DNA of 64,000 bases from Comamonas sp. 26 (GTDB lineage: Bacteria; Pseudomonadota; Gammaproteobacteria; Burkholderiales; Burkholderiaceae_C): the NCBI RefSeq assembly GCF_002754475.1, contig NZ_PEFL01000003.1:310001-374000 (forward strand), in the 5' to 3' direction. Positions 45,081-53,720 of the stretch are shown one piece after another. The first letter of the stretch is position 1; the number at the start of each line of letters is the position of its first letter. A program made the position numbers and the translations under genes. The notes beneath the pieces were generated by a model. That model saw only the letters and a program-made list of their open reading frames with translations, did not search any database and was not told where the DNA came from.

Positions 45081-45857
45081 TTAATGGCTGTAGCTGGGGT
45101 CTGTTTTGTGGAGTTTGCGCAGCAGTGCCGGCCATGCAAACTGGCCGCCCAGCCCACCGGTTTGCACCTTCATCGCATGGGCCACGCCTTCAATGATTTG
45201 TGGATGAACCTGCGTCAGTTCAGTGCCGCCGGACTGGGCCGAAATTTGAATTTGGCAAGCCGATTCAAACACGTACATCGATAGAAATGCATCGGCAATC
45301 GTGCTGCCGCAGACCAGCAAGCCGTGGTTGCGCAGCATGAGGAAATTGGCCCCGCTCATGTCTGCGACCAGCCTTGGCTTTTCCTCTTCGCGGAAGGCCA
45401 CGCCTTCATAGCCGTGATAGGCCAGCGAGCCCAGCACAAACGTGCTTTGCTGGCTGATGGGCAGCAGGCCATTCTTCTGCGCAGCGACTGCTACGCCGGC
45501 ACGCGTGTGGGTATGAATCACGCATTGCGCATCGGCCCGCGCTTCATGCACGGCGCTGTGAATGACGAAGCCCGCAGGGTTTACGGGGAAGGGCGAGTCC
45601 ATGAGTTTGTTGCAGCCCAGGTCCACCTTGATGAGGGATGAGGCCGTGATCTCGTCAAACATCAGCCCGTAGGGGTTGATGAGAAAGTGGTGCTCAGGCC
45701 CCGGTAGCCTGGCGCTGATATGGGTGAAGACCAGATCGCTCCAGCCATACAGCGCCACCAGCCGGTAACAGGCCGCGAGGTCCACGCGCAGCTGCCACTC
45801 CTCGGGGCTGACCAGATGCTGCACGCTGGGGATATTCAGGCTGGGTGCGGATGTCAT
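45081..45857 (-). CDS. Class II aldolase/adducin family protein
   Basis: The 258-residue protein has the zinc-binding HTHTRAGVAVA motif near residue 115, GWSDLVFTHISARLPG near 39, and MLRNHGLLVCGSTIADAF with a further His. The family includes fuculose- and ribulose-phosphate aldolases and adducin-like proteins of unknown activity; the wording of the sequence fits the adducin-like group more than a sugar-phosphate aldolase. It follows the M20 peptidase gene on the same strand, with a terminator between. Confidence 0.8.
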   Translation of the reverse strand: MTSAPSLNIPSVQHLVSPEEWQLRVDLAACYRLVALYGWSDLVFTHISARLPGPEHHFLINPYGLMFDEITASSLIKVDLGCNKLMDSPFPVNPAGFVIHSAVHEARADAQCVIHTHTRAGVAVAAQKNGLLPISQQSTFVLGSLAYHGYEGVAFREEEKPRLVADMSGANFLMLRNHGLLVCGSTIADAFLSMYVFESACQIQISAQSGGTELTQVHPQIIEGVAHAMKVQTGGLGGQFAWPALLRKLHKTDPSYSH

Positions 45858-46013
45858 GGCGGCTCTCTTTCATCGTTGATGCCTTGAATGTAGAGACTCG
45901 CCTGGCTGCAGTCTGTTGGCTAGGTGACAGAAGCGGGAATGAGGTGTTGGCATTCGCCTTGAGCACAGGAATCAGACAGCCACAGTCTTTAGCCACGGCT
46001 TACATTGCACCCG

Positions 46014-46047
46014 CCCATAAAAAAGGAGCTTGCAGCGCAAGCTCCTT
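46014..46047 (-). terminator. Terminator of the M20 peptidase gene
   Basis: AAGGAGCTTGC and GCAAGCTCCTT form an 11-base perfect stem with a three-base loop, followed on the minus strand by a run of Ts. Confidence 0.75.
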
Positions 46048-46088
46048 ATGGTTTTTAGATCGCTTCAGACTTGAAATCAATGCAAATC

Positions 46089-46104
46089 AAGCGTTGGAAG
46101 CTAT
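46089..46104. repeat. Intergenic repeat arm
   Basis: AAGCGTTGGAAGCTAT matches the right arm of the intergenic repeat (31676-31691) with three differences and is followed by the same CAAAAAA-like tail. It lies just downstream of the M20 peptidase gene. Confidence 0.4.
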
Positions 46105-46114
46105 CAAAAAATTC

Positions 46115-47389
46115 TCACTTGATCTGGCCTTGCGACAGGTCCTGAATCATGCGCGCTGCGAGATACAGGCGCGGAGCGATGGTGCTGATCTGCACATATT
46201 CGGCATCGTTGGAGTGTGCGCCATAGCCCGACAGGCCAAAGCCTTCAATCACACCGCCCTTGGCCTTGAGTGCGGCAAAGGCTGCATCTGTGCCGCCGCC
46301 CGTTGCCTTGTCCATGACCTTCATGGGCAGTTGCAGTTCCTTGTCGTAAATGCCTTGCGCGTGCTTGGCCAGCTTGAGCGCGACGGCATTGGCCTCCAGC
46401 GGTGGGCGGCGCACTTCAAACTTCAGCTCCACCTTGCTGGCGGGCAGCAGCTTGTGGCTGATCTTCTCGCGCATGGCTTTTTCCAGCGCGCCAAAATCTT
46501 CAACGCGCAGTGCGCGGGCATCGGCCTGAGCGGTGGATTCTGCTGGGACCACATTGCGATTGGTGCCGGCTTTGGAGACGGTCCAGTTCAGCTTGAGTCC
46601 TTGCTCGGGCTTGGACAGATCCTTCATCTGCAAAATCTGGTGCGAGATTTCGTACAGCGAATTCACGCCGTCTTCGGGCTTGGCGCCTGCGTGCGATGCC
46701 TTGCCAATCACCTTCAGATAGGCCGAGCCAATGCCGCTGGTGGCCAGACGCAGGCTGCCGTCGGTGCCGCCTCCTTCAAAGCTGAACACGGCATCCTGCT
46801 CGGCACCCAGACGCGTGATGGTGTTGCGTGCGCCGGGCGAGCTGATTTCTTCATCGCCGTTGATCAGCACGGTCAGCGTGCCGTAGTTGTCTATGCCCAG
46901 CTTCTTGAGCAGCGGGGCGATATGCATGATCAGCGCCACGCCTTGTTTGTCGTCTGCAATACCCAGACCATAGGCCTTGTCGCCGTCAACGCGAAACGGC
47001 TGGTCTTTGAGCATGCCGGGCAGATAGACCGTGTCCATGTGCGCAATCAGCATGATGCGGCTTGTGCCTTTGCCCTTGAATTCGGCGTGCACCATGGGGC
47101 CGACTTTCTCGGGCGTGTCATCCAGTCGGTAGATGTCGGTGGGCTCGATCACCTCGGCCTTGGCTCCCTGTGCGCGCAGCTTGCCGGCGATGTATTCGGC
47201 AATCTTTTTCACGCCTTCCACATCCTTGCTGCCAGACTCGATGTGCACCAGATCACGCAGCGTATCCAGATAGGGTTGCTGCTCTTTTTTAGCCTGCTCC
47301 AGTAGCTCGGCCTGAGGCGCGGCATGGGCCGCACCAAAGGCCAGTACCAGCGCCAGAGGCAGGGTGCGCAGCAAGGGGGAAGAGGGCAT
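46115..47389 (-). CDS. M20 family metallopeptidase (glutamate carboxypeptidase-like)
   Basis: The 424-residue zinc enzyme is secreted: a signal peptide ends in FGAAHAAPQ. Metal ligands are visible in LIAHMDTVYLP, GIADDKQG, NGDEEISSPGA and YGAHSNDAEY. It resembles carboxypeptidase G2 (folate-cleaving glutamate carboxypeptidase) in overall layout, but the substrate is uncertain. AGGAGAC precedes the ATG. Confidence 0.87.
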   Translation of the reverse strand: MPSSPLLRTLPLALVLAFGAAHAAPQAELLEQAKKEQQPYLDTLRDLVHIESGSKDVEGVKKIAEYIAGKLRAQGAKAEVIEPTDIYRLDDTPEKVGPMVHAEFKGKGTSRIMLIAHMDTVYLPGMLKDQPFRVDGDKAYGLGIADDKQGVALIMHIAPLLKKLGIDNYGTLTVLINGDEEISSPGARNTITRLGAEQDAVFSFEGGGTDGSLRLATSGIGSAYLKVIGKASHAGAKPEDGVNSLYEISHQILQMKDLSKPEQGLKLNWTVSKAGTNRNVVPAESTAQADARALRVEDFGALEKAMREKISHKLLPASKVELKFEVRRPPLEANAVALKLAKHAQGIYDKELQLPMKVMDKATGGGTDAAFAALKAKGGVIEGFGLSGYGAHSNDAEYVQISTIAPRLYLAARMIQDLSQGQIK

Positions 47390-47553
47390 GAAAAGTCTCC
47401 TGAGGTCTATGAATAGTGCGAATCAGCTTAGCAGCCGATTAGCGTGTTTTGAGAAGTTGCGTATTGGGATTTACGCTAGGCGGGATGGGTGCAAAAAAGC
47501 CCTGCAGCGTTCGCGTACAGGGCTTGTGGGGTGCATATGGCCGGGCCAGTCAA

Positions 47554-48831
47554 TCAGGCTGCGGGAGCCAGAGCGGCCTTGCTTTTCTTGCTGACGCCAT
47601 CACCCACGATGACGGCCGACACCACGGACAGCACCAGCGCAATGGCCGAGCCGTAGAACACCGCGTTGTTCATCTGATGATCAAGCATGTAGCCAAACAC
47701 GGGGGCGGCCAGACAGAAGCCCAGATCCAGACCCGAATACACCGTGCCATAGACGCGGCCTGTCGCGCCGGGGGGCGCTGCGCGCTTGATGAGCATGTCT
47801 CGTGATGGCCCTGCAAGGCCGGTACCCAGACCCGCCAGCGATGCAACCACCACGGCCACCATGGCGGGTAGCCAGCCCGTGCCGACGATGAACAGCAGCA
47901 GGCCTGAGCCCAGCATGCAGATCGAGATCACTGTCTCCAGTCGCTTCACGCGGCCTACCAGAAAGCCGCCAACCACCATGCCGGCTGCGCCGCAGAGCAT
48001 GTAGCCGGTGACGATCAGTGCTGTGACCGACAGTGGTAGGCCGTACATGGACTGCATGGCGGGGCTGGCAAAGGTCTGGATGGCGCTGAGCGCGCAGGTG
48101 CTCCAGAAGAAGAAGGAGAAGCACAGCCACACCGACGGCAGTTTCATGAAGGCCATGGGGTGCTCTTGCGGGGCCGCAACGGCTACGGCGGGCTTGTCCG
48201 CGGCTTTGATTGCGTCAGCGCGGTCATTCAGTGCATCGCGGTTGAGCACCATGATGACCAGCACCACCAGTGCCCACATGGCACCGCAAAAGCAGGCCGT
48301 GCGCCAGGAGCCGGTAGCGGTGGTGATGCCCGCCATGAACACGGGTGCCAGTGCCCAGCCGATATTGCCCGACAGGCCGTGTACCGAGAAGGCATGGCCT
48401 ATGCGCTGCTGCGATACGCGCTTGTTCAGAATGGTGAAGTCCACTGGGTGGAAGGGCGCATTGCCCAGACCCGCAAAGAACGACGCGGCCAGCAGCATGG
48501 CATAGCCCTGTGCCGTGCTGGCGATCAGACCCGCGACCGTGAAACTGCCCAGCGCGGCAAACAGAATGGGGCGCGCGCCAAAACGGTCTACCGCAAAGCC
48601 GGCCAGCGCCTGCCCGGTGCCGGAGACAATGAAGAACAGCGAGACCAGCACGCTGAGTTCTGAATAGCTGTAGCCAAAATCCTTGATCAGCCATGGGAAC
48701 AGCGGCGGCAGCAGCAGGTGAAAGAAGTGCGAGGAGCCGTGAGCAAGGCCGATGAGGCCAATCGTGCGCGCATCGCTGCGCAGCGTCTCTGGCGCCTGGT
48801 TTTGAGGTGTTGTAGAGGCAGGGCGGGTCAT
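47554..48831 (-). CDS. MFS transporter
   Basis: The 425-residue protein has 12 predicted helices. The first half reads GLIGLAHGSSHFFHLLLPPLFPWL and FAVDRFGARPILFAALG (the MFS loop 2-3 motif). The second half reads MYGLPLSVTALIVTGYMLCGAAGMVVGGFLVGR and GLAGPSRDMLIKRAAP. The FSR (fosmidomycin resistance)-like layout suggests drug or metabolite efflux, without certainty. The ATG at 48831 is chosen over two upstream ATGs because it leaves a 77-base divergent promoter gap to the AraC gene, its likely regulator. Confidence 0.85.
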   Translation of the reverse strand: MTRPASTTPQNQAPETLRSDARTIGLIGLAHGSSHFFHLLLPPLFPWLIKDFGYSYSELSVLVSLFFIVSGTGQALAGFAVDRFGARPILFAALGSFTVAGLIASTAQGYAMLLAASFFAGLGNAPFHPVDFTILNKRVSQQRIGHAFSVHGLSGNIGWALAPVFMAGITTATGSWRTACFCGAMWALVVLVIMVLNRDALNDRADAIKAADKPAVAVAAPQEHPMAFMKLPSVWLCFSFFFWSTCALSAIQTFASPAMQSMYGLPLSVTALIVTGYMLCGAAGMVVGGFLVGRVKRLETVISICMLGSGLLLFIVGTGWLPAMVAVVVASLAGLGTGLAGPSRDMLIKRAAPPGATGRVYGTVYSGLDLGFCLAAPVFGYMLDHQMNNAVFYGSAIALVLSVVSAVIVGDGVSKKSKAALAPAA

Positions 48832-48908
48832 ATGTCGCATCTTAGGCAGAAGGCTTGCGTCTTGTATGCGATAGTCTGCCAATTGCTATCGCGGGTAAGC
48901 CAACCATC

Positions 48909-49790
48909 ATGACCAGCCTTCAAGCGCCAGAGCCGCTGCGTGCGGGCAAAGCCACCGCCTATGTGGAGACGCTGACGCCGCATCTCTATGTGCCAACGGC
49001 CGAGCGCCCGGTGCGTGCCAAATGCCGCTGGCTGGAGGCCGATACCCAGGTCAAGCCGCATCGCCACCCCTGGGGGCAACTGGCCATCTCTACCACGGGC
49101 ACCATCCGGCTCACGGTGGCGCAAGGCACATACATCGTGCCGCCATCGCGTGCGCTATGGGTGCCGCCGGGCATGGAGCATGCGGTGACCATGGTGGAAA
49201 GCGCCGATCTGCGCACCCTGTACTTTTTTCAGACCCATGGCCGCTGCGGCCCTGATGTGGGGCCGGAGGAAGAAATCGCCTGGCGGCAATGCCGTGTGCT
49301 CAATGCCTCAGACCTGCTGCGCGCCGTGGTGCGCGAGCTGCCCACGGTGCCCGATGACAGCCTGAACCTGTCTGACCAGGACAAGGCGCGCGAGCATCAT
49401 TTGAGCGAGCTGCTGCTCGATGAACTGCGCCGCGCCAGCGCCGTGCAGCTGGGTGTGAACCTGCCGCAGGACAAGCGCCTGCGCCTGCTGTGCGAGGCCG
49501 TGCTGGAAGACCCCACGCGCTTTGAAACGCTGGAAGACTGGGCTCGTGACACAGGGGCCAGCCCGCGCACCGTGGCGCGTCTGTTCCGTCAGCAGCTTGA
49601 GTGCAGTTTTACCCAGTGGCGCCAGCAAGTGGTGCTGGCCCATGCCGTGAGTCTGGCGGCGCGCAACTGGCCCATTCAGCGCATAGCGGCCGAGCTGGAC
49701 TACAGCCCCAGCGCCTTCAGCGCCATGGTGCGCCGCACGGTGGGTATGCCGCCCGCCCAGTTCTTTGGCATGCATACGCAAAAGTTATAG
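48909..49790 (+). CDS. AraC family transcriptional regulator
   Basis: The 293-residue regulator has a cupin sensor domain (VKPHRHPWGQLAISTTGTIRL near residue 55) and a C-terminal HTH pair (WARDTGASPRTVARLFRQQ; IQRIAAELDYSPSAFSAMVRRTVGMPPAQFF). It is divergent from the MFS transporter, which it probably controls. The stop codon TAG lies inside a copy of the intergenic repeat, so insertion of that repeat may have set the end of the protein. Confidence 0.87.
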   Translation: MTSLQAPEPLRAGKATAYVETLTPHLYVPTAERPVRAKCRWLEADTQVKPHRHPWGQLAISTTGTIRLTVAQGTYIVPPSRALWVPPGMEHAVTMVESADLRTLYFFQTHGRCGPDVGPEEEIAWRQCRVLNASDLLRAVVRELPTVPDDSLNLSDQDKAREHHLSELLLDELRRASAVQLGVNLPQDKRLRLLCEAVLEDPTRFETLEDWARDTGASPRTVARLFRQQLECSFTQWRQQVVLAHAVSLAARNWPIQRIAAELDYSPSAFSAMVRRTVGMPPAQFFGMHTQKL

Positions 49791-49855
49791 CTGCTTGCGC
49801 TTGATGTACAAGGGCTTGAGGCTTTTTTGACGTGAATTCTTGTGCCGCAGCTCAA
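49786..49855. repeat. Intergenic repeat element at the end of the AraC gene
   Basis: TATAGCTGCTTGCGCTT (49786-49802) is the left arm of the intergenic repeat. The interior is recognisable by GGCTTTTTTGACGTGAA, while the right arm is degenerate. The TAG stop codon of the AraC gene is made by this arm. Confidence 0.5.
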
Positions 49856-49908
49856 AAATATTTGCAGCCGCATGGAATGAAAGCGGCGGCCCTGCGCTCT
49901 TTAGCACC

Positions 49909-50478
49909 ATGATCTTCTCCGCCGAGTCGCGCTACAACCAGTGGGTACGTGAGCATTACCGTTTTTTGCTGCGCAGCGCCTGGGCGCTGACGGGCTCGCG
50001 CGCCACCGCCGAAGACGTGGTGCAGGACTGCTTCACCAGCGCCTGGCGCTTCAGGCACCAGTTGCGGGACCAGAGCATGGCCCGTGCCTGGCTGTTCCAG
50101 ATCATGCGCCGCCATGCCTTTCGCCACTTTGATCCTGCGCAACTACAGGCTCAGCCGCTGGATGAATCGAACGAAGAGAGCATCAACCACCACGATGCGC
50201 TGGATGCGCAGCTGGACGTGGTCAAGGCGCTGGGACGCATCGCTCCTATTCACCGCGAAGTGCTGGTGCTTTACTACTTTGACGACATGACCACGGCGTT
50301 GATGGCCGAGGCGCTGGACATTGCCCCCGGCACCGTGCTCTCGCGTCTGGCAAGGGCGCGTGATGCGCTCAAGACCGCGCTGCAAGAGCCTGCACGCGCA
50401 GCAGTTCCCCGCCATGACGACTCTTCTTCCGCCCCCGCTGCGGCCAGCGTGATTCCGCTGAGAAAGCGCACACCATGA
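49909..50478 (+). CDS. ECF-type RNA polymerase sigma factor
   Basis: The 189-residue protein has sigma region 2 (FLLRSAWALTGSRATAEDVVQDCFTSAWRF) and region 4 (LGRIAPIHREVLVLYYFDDMTTALMAEALDIAPGTVLSRLARARDAL), with no region 1 or 3, typical of extracytoplasmic-function sigma factors. It overlaps the next gene, a membrane-anchored probable anti-sigma factor, by four bases. Both precede sulfite dehydrogenase genes, which suggests that it controls them. Confidence 0.87.
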   Translation: MIFSAESRYNQWVREHYRFLLRSAWALTGSRATAEDVVQDCFTSAWRFRHQLRDQSMARAWLFQIMRRHAFRHFDPAQLQAQPLDESNEESINHHDALDAQLDVVKALGRIAPIHREVLVLYYFDDMTTALMAEALDIAPGTVLSRLARARDALKTALQEPARAAVPRHDDSSSAPAAASVIPLRKRTP

Positions 50479-51053
50479 AACACCAAGATCGCCCCGACGA
50501 AACCGCCTTTGACCTGCGCGCCCGAGCCGAGCTGGCGCTGGCCTTCGAGCCCGGTGAAGCCCCTGGGCACCTGCTGCGCCACACTCCTTGGTACTCGCAC
50601 AGCGGCGTAAAGCGCATGTTTGCGGCGCTGCTGGTGGGTGGGTCTGTCACCGGCGGCGTGTTTGCCATGCGCCCGCCAGAGATGGTGCGCTCGGCCATTG
50701 AGCATGAGTACTACGAGCGCACGCTGCGCGGCCAGTTCGTCCCAGAGGCCGAGATCGCCAAACACATGGACTGGCCTGCAGACCAGAAGCTGCCCGGCTA
50801 CACCCAGCTGATGCGCCCCTGCGATATCGATGGCAGCCGGGCGTATCACCTGACGACCTTCTTTGAAAAAGGCGGCATCGTTACCGTACTGGCCTTCGAC
50901 CAGCCCCTGCAGCTTGCCGACGGGCAGGGCTGGTGGGCTAACACCTACTGGCAGGTAGTGCGTTCACGCGAGGGCCGCCCGCTGGTGCTGATTGCACAGA
51001 AGAAACAGGCTCTGGCCGTCGCATCGCGCGCGCTGGGCCAGGCCGATAGCTGA
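50475..51053 (+). CDS. Probable membrane-anchored anti-sigma factor
   Basis: The 192-residue protein has a cytoplasmic N-terminus of about 45 residues, one membrane helix (MFAALLVGGSVTGGVFAM, about 48-65) and a periplasmic domain. Position and topology mark it as the partner that holds the preceding sigma factor. There is no zinc HxxxCxxC motif, so it would be a non-ZAS anti-sigma factor. The periplasmic part contains RPCDIDGSRAYHLTTFFEKGG; its ligand or signal is unknown. The call rests on gene order and topology. Confidence 0.65.
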   Translation: MKHQDRPDETAFDLRARAELALAFEPGEAPGHLLRHTPWYSHSGVKRMFAALLVGGSVTGGVFAMRPPEMVRSAIEHEYYERTLRGQFVPEAEIAKHMDWPADQKLPGYTQLMRPCDIDGSRAYHLTTFFEKGGIVTVLAFDQPLQLADGQGWWANTYWQVVRSREGRPLVLIAQKKQALAVASRALGQADS

Positions 51054-51101
51054 GCCGTATTCATTCGCCCCACCCTTAACCATAAGTAACGAGGAGACAC
51101 C

Positions 51102-52312
51102 ATGCAACAACCCACATCTCTGCCCCGCCGTCGCCTGCTCGCTGGTAGCGCCAGCGCTTTGGCCGCAGCGGGTCTGGCCAGCTTCCAGAACCAGGCCATG
51201 GCACAAGCCGCAGCGCCCGCCGCCAAGCCCTTGCCCGGCTATGCCAGCTTCAAAAATGCAGACGCGGTGATCGTGCACGGTTCCACCACCATCGAGACCA
51301 AGCGCAGCGCGTTTGGCTCCAGCGTGATCACGCCAACCAATCAGCTGTACGTGCGCAACAACCTGCCCACCCCCCCGAATCCATCGTGGCTGACCGTGAT
51401 GCATGGGCCGTGCAGATTGAGGGCGTCAAAAAGCCCAAGCAACTGACGGTGCGCGAGCTCAAGTCCATGGGTCTGGAGACGGTGACCATGGTGCTGCAAT
51501 GCTCGGGCAATGGCCGTGGCTTCTTCCCCAGCAAGCCCAGCGGCACGCAGTGGACCGTAGGTGCTGCAGGCTGTGTGGTCTGGAGCGGCGTGCCCGTGCG
51601 TGACGTGGTCAAGGCCCTGGGTGGCGTGGCCGACGGCATGGTCTACATGACTGGCACCGGCGGCGAAGTGCTGCCCGCAGGTCTGGACCCCAAGAGCGTG
51701 ATCGTAGAGCGCTCCGTGCCGCTGGCAGCCATGGAGGATGCGCTGCTGGCCTGGGAGATGAATGGCGAGCCCGTGTCACTGGCTCACGGTGGCCCGCTGC
51801 GCCTGATCGTGCCCGGCTACACCGGCGTGAACAACATCAAGTACGTCAAGCAGCTGGCTTTCACCGCCAAGGAAAGCGAAGCGCACATCATGTCGCACGG
51901 CTACCGCATCTCGCCCCCCGGCAGCAAGGGTGACCCCAGCCAGCCTTCGGTGCAGGAGATGAGCGTCAAGTCGTGGATCAACAGCCCTATTCCTGAAGAC
52001 GGCAATCAGGCGGCTGGCACGGTGCAGATTCAGGGCGTGGCCTTTGGCGGCATGAACGCCGTCAAGGGGGTTGAAGTCTCCATCGACGGCGGCAAGACCT
52101 GGAAGCAGGCCCGTCTGGTGGGCCCCGATATGGGCAAGTTCGCATGGCGCCAGTTTGTGCTGCAGGCACAGCTGCCCAAGGGCACTTACCAGCTGGCCAG
52201 CCGCGCGACTGACGTCAAGGGCAATGTGCAGCCCGAAACGCGTGGTGAAAACCAGAGCGGCTACAACAACACCAGCTGGGCCGATCACGCCGTGACCGTC
52301 ACCGTGGCCTGA
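51102..52312 (+). pseudogene. sorA: Sulfite dehydrogenase molybdopterin subunit, frameshifted
   Basis: Members of the sulfite oxidase family oxidise sulfite to sulfate at a molybdenum cofactor. The N-terminal part has a twin-arginine signal (PRRRLLAGSASALAAAGLA). The main part has the Mo-binding Cys in MVLQCSGNGRGFF, LAHGGPLRLIVPGY and a C-terminal dimer domain (VKGVEVSIDGGKTW). The two parts lie in different frames. Adding one C to the seven-C run at 51370-51376 restores an unbroken protein of about 403 residues reading LPTPPESIVADRDAWAV. It may be a sequencing error, a true inactivation, or slippage-based on/off switching. A GAGGAG site precedes the ATG. Confidence 0.8.
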
Positions 52313-52402
52313 TCGCCGCGTCTGTACCCCTCATGCCCGGTGCCGCTACCTGTGGCACTGGGCATGCATTCAGTCCCCGATGAATTGCATTTCCCAAAAA
52401 CA

Positions 52403-52738
52403 ATGATCAAGACTAACTACACCCTCGCCGCTCTGGTGTTGACCGCCTTTGTGGGCACAGCGGCACATGCCGATCAAGCGGCCCAGATGGCGCGCGGCAA
52501 AGAGCTGTTTATTACGGCTTCGGTCCCTGCCTGTGCCGTGTGCCACACCCTGAAGGACGCTGGTACCGAAGGCGCTATCGGCCCTGTGCTGGACGAGCTG
52601 CAGCCCGATGCCGCCCGTGTGGCCCGCGCGCTGAAGGATGGCATTGGTGCCATGCCTTCTTTCAAGGCCACCATGAGCGAAGCCGACATTGCCGCAGTGG
52701 CGCTGTACGTGAGCAAGGCCAGCGGCGGCGCCAAGTAA
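52403..52738 (+). CDS. sorB: c-type cytochrome, SorB-like electron acceptor
   Basis: The 111-residue periplasmic cytochrome has a signal peptide ending in GTAAHADQ, one haem site CAVCH near residue 45 and a distal Met in IGAMPSFKATMSEADIAAVALYVS. It follows the molybdopterin subunit gene by 90 bases and is the expected electron acceptor in a SorAB sulfite dehydrogenase. The symbol is by analogy. Confidence 0.78.
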   Translation: MIKTNYTLAALVLTAFVGTAAHADQAAQMARGKELFITASVPACAVCHTLKDAGTEGAIGPVLDELQPDAARVARALKDGIGAMPSFKATMSEADIAAVALYVSKASGGAK

Positions 52739-52745
52739 GACCGTA

Positions 52746-53498
52746 TCAGCTGCGTTCTGCGTCATCCAGCGGCATGGCGTAGATCCACACCTTGTGGCGG
52801 CTGTTGCCTTCGAGGCAGGCCGTAGCCTCCACCCCCGGCAGCTGGAAGTCCAGGCTGACCAGCCAGCTGCCGGGCTGCATCTCGGTCGCCGCCTTGACGG
52901 CTGCGCGGCCCATGCTCTCGGGTCGCTGGAAGAGATAGACCAGCTGGTAGCCGCTCCAGTCCGCCAGCCAGATATCGCCGCGCCGCACACGCGCCCAAGG
53001 GCAGCGCAGAGCGCAGGCCAGCGTTAACGGCCAGCTCCATTCAAGACCTTGCAAGCGCGCATCTGGCAGTTCGCTGCGCAGTGCGCGCAGGCCATCTCCC
53101 AGGCCACATCCAGCATCCAGCACCACAGCTTGCTCAGGCAGTTTCACCACCTTTGCCAGCCCCTGCAGCGCAAGCGCTGGCGTAGGGAAGACGGGCGCAT
53201 CACGCCAGGCGTTGATGGGGTAGATCAGTAGCAGCAAAGCCAGTGGCAGCAACCAGCCCCACGCGGGCAACTGGCTGGCGCTGAGCACCACAAAGGACAG
53301 AGGAAACCCCGCTGCAATCATCAGCCGACGCCACCAGCTATGGCCCCAGAGGCTGGCGAGTGAGCTGACGACGCCCGCTAGCAACAGGGCCAGCCACCAG
53401 GGAGCGACACGGCTGCATCCAAAAAAAATGACCCAGGAGAGCAGCCAGGTCAGCAAGGCGGGCAAAGGCCAGATCAGCGAGGGCAGATGTTTAAACAT
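52746..53498 (-). CDS. Membrane-anchored SAM-dependent methyltransferase
   Basis: The 250-residue protein starts with about three to four helices (LIWPLPALLTWLLSWVIFFG; WWLALLLAGVVSSLASLWG; WGWLLPLALLLLIYPI). A short class I methyltransferase domain follows, with the SAM loop VVLDAGCGLGDGLRALR near residue 125 and GLEWSWPL as the acidic second motif. It is fixed at the inner membrane with the catalytic part in the cytosol. Substrate is unknown; a lipid or membrane quinone is possible. It ends eight bases from the convergent cytochrome gene. Confidence 0.72.
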   Translation of the reverse strand: MFKHLPSLIWPLPALLTWLLSWVIFFGCSRVAPWWLALLLAGVVSSLASLWGHSWWRRLMIAAGFPLSFVVLSASQLPAWGWLLPLALLLLIYPINAWRDAPVFPTPALALQGLAKVVKLPEQAVVLDAGCGLGDGLRALRSELPDARLQGLEWSWPLTLACALRCPWARVRRGDIWLADWSGYQLVYLFQRPESMGRAAVKAATEMQPGSWLVSLDFQLPGVEATACLEGNSRHKVWIYAMPLDDAERS

Positions 53499-53720
53499 AG
53501 ATCTGATATTTACCAGCCCAGAGCATGGGCAGCATCTGATATGAGCGGCAAATAAGCTATTAAGAAATCAAATCAATCGCCTGTAGCTATTAATTTGGGG
53601 CTTCTTATGAAGACGGACTGAGCGATTTGGCAAGTATTGTCAAGAATGCGTAAAAACCTGCGCAAACTGCTTCGGTATACTTTTTCGGTTTCACCGGCTG
53701 AAAATCAAGGGGAGATATTC

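Noticed and set aside
45845..47305. Long plus-strand open frame opposite the M20 peptidase gene
   Set aside because: It is the antisense shadow of a well-supported gene, has no recognisable domain and is rich in His/Ala/Gln as expected from reading a GC-rich gene backwards.
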